Source: an uncultured Clostridia bacterium
GTDB lineage: Bacteria; Bacillota; Clostridia; Lachnospirales; Lachnospiraceae
Length of the DNA stretch: 64,000 nt
Direction of reading: 5' to 3'
Assembly (NCBI GenBank): GCA_946403295.1
Contig: CAMIZL010000001.1
Span: forward strand, 248,001-312,000
The notes beneath the pieces are model-generated. The model saw only the letters and a program-made list of their open reading frames with translations. It had not been told where the DNA came from and did not search any database. Shown here piece after piece: positions 63,826-64,000 of the stretch. The translations under genes were made by a program, and so were the position numbers. The number at the start of each line of letters is the position of its first letter. Position 1 is the first letter of the stretch.

Positions 63826-64000
63826 ATGTATAGAGAAGATAACGTTGTCAATTTTAACGGTCGGCAGGGAAGTCCTTCGGGGCACCCTGCCGGGCCTGAC
63901 AGAGAGAATAAACGTCCCGTCAGAAAACAGAAGAAGCATAAAAAGCGCAGCCCTTTCTCGGTGGGTGCGTTTATTTTGTTTGGAATATTTATCTATCTGG
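63826..64000 (+). CDS. N-terminal part of a membrane-anchored protein, cut by the window end
   Basis: 58 codons are visible from the ATG at 63826. The first 38 residues are polar and rich in Arg, Lys, Pro and Gly, with a basic cluster KQKKHKKR just before a hydrophobic segment (VGAFILFGIFIYL) that continues past the window. This is the pattern of a bitopic protein with a cytoplasmic N-terminus. It is 3 bp after the P-loop gene and probably co-transcribed. An HlyD-like or division-related protein is possible but not supported by the visible part. Confidence 0.65.
   Translation, partial: MYREDNVVNFNGRQGSPSGHPAGPDRENKRPVRKQKKHKKRSPFSVGAFILFGIFIYL

Noticed and set aside
1-64000. tRNA, rRNA, insertion sequences or prophage genes
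   Set aside because: Looked for and not found on reading the gene products and intergenic gaps.

Overview
The window reads as a chromosomal segment of a Clostridia (Firmicutes) bacterium, most likely a Lachnospiraceae-type anaerobe. The evidence is gene content and order: a ylxM-ffh-rpsP-khpA-rimM-trmD block, an rplS-lepB-rbgA-rnhB-ylqH-yraN block, mutS-mutL-miaA, mreBCD-PBP2-minCDE-rodA, strong AGGAGG ribosome-binding sites, sigma-A promoters, frequent TTG/GTG starts, a NifU-like scaffold paired with a GGGtGRT protein, and [FeFe]-hydrogenase maturation functions. No rRNA, tRNA, prophage, insertion sequence or CRISPR array was seen. Nearly all genes are on the + strand; fapA is the only confident minus-strand gene.

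Layout. 1-3.4 kb: two proton-antiporter-like membrane subunits of a Mrp/complex I-type assembly, the first cut by the window edge. 3.4-5.5 kb: cheX-like gene convergent with fapA. 5.6-9.9 kb: phosphoglucomutase followed by a soluble hybrid histidine kinase. 10.0-11.8 kb: NifU-like scaffold plus GGGtGRT protein. 11.9-16.1 kb: a two-gene signalling operon, a CHASE2 adenylate cyclase overlapping a TIM-barrel/GAF/HD-GYP fusion. 16.2-19.2 kb: ABC ATPase, permease and GntR/YtrA-type repressor with a clear operator over the promoter. 19.3-20.9 kb: acyl-CoA ligase. 21.1-24.9 kb: SRP and translation genes through trmD.

24.9-36.3 kb is an accessory block lying between trmD and rplS, which are usually neighbours in Firmicutes. 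It holds two cytoplasmic glycoside hydrolases (GH5, GH43), a TM1266-type hydrogenase regulator, then a compact operon: FecCD-type permease, ABC ATPase, NifH-like reductase, NifD-like and NifK-like subunits and a substrate-binding lipoprotein, followed by hydF and a methyltransferase. A structured leader RNA with competing stems precedes the permease. This nitrogenase-like enzyme plus metal-chelate transporter unit is the best candidate for an undescribed system. Its cysteine pattern resembles the [4Fe-4S]-bridged tetrapyrrole reductases more than nitrogenase.

36.4-44.5 kb returns to housekeeping genes, with rplS under its own promoter and an L19-type leader; lepB here lacks the expected catalytic lysine. 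44.7-45.8 kb: secreted SH3/NlpC-P60 hydrolase. 45.9-46.0 kb: three consecutive strong hairpins that belong to no gene. 46.1-53.5 kb: a membrane-anchored MutS-like ATPase, mutS, mutL and miaA. 53.5-63.3 kb: cell shape and division genes (mreBCD, PBP2, minCDE, rodA), a methylglyoxal-synthase homologue with altered active-site residues and a D,D-carboxypeptidase lipoprotein. 63.4 kb to the end: a small P-loop protein and the start of a membrane protein. No gene-free stretch exceeds 300 bases.
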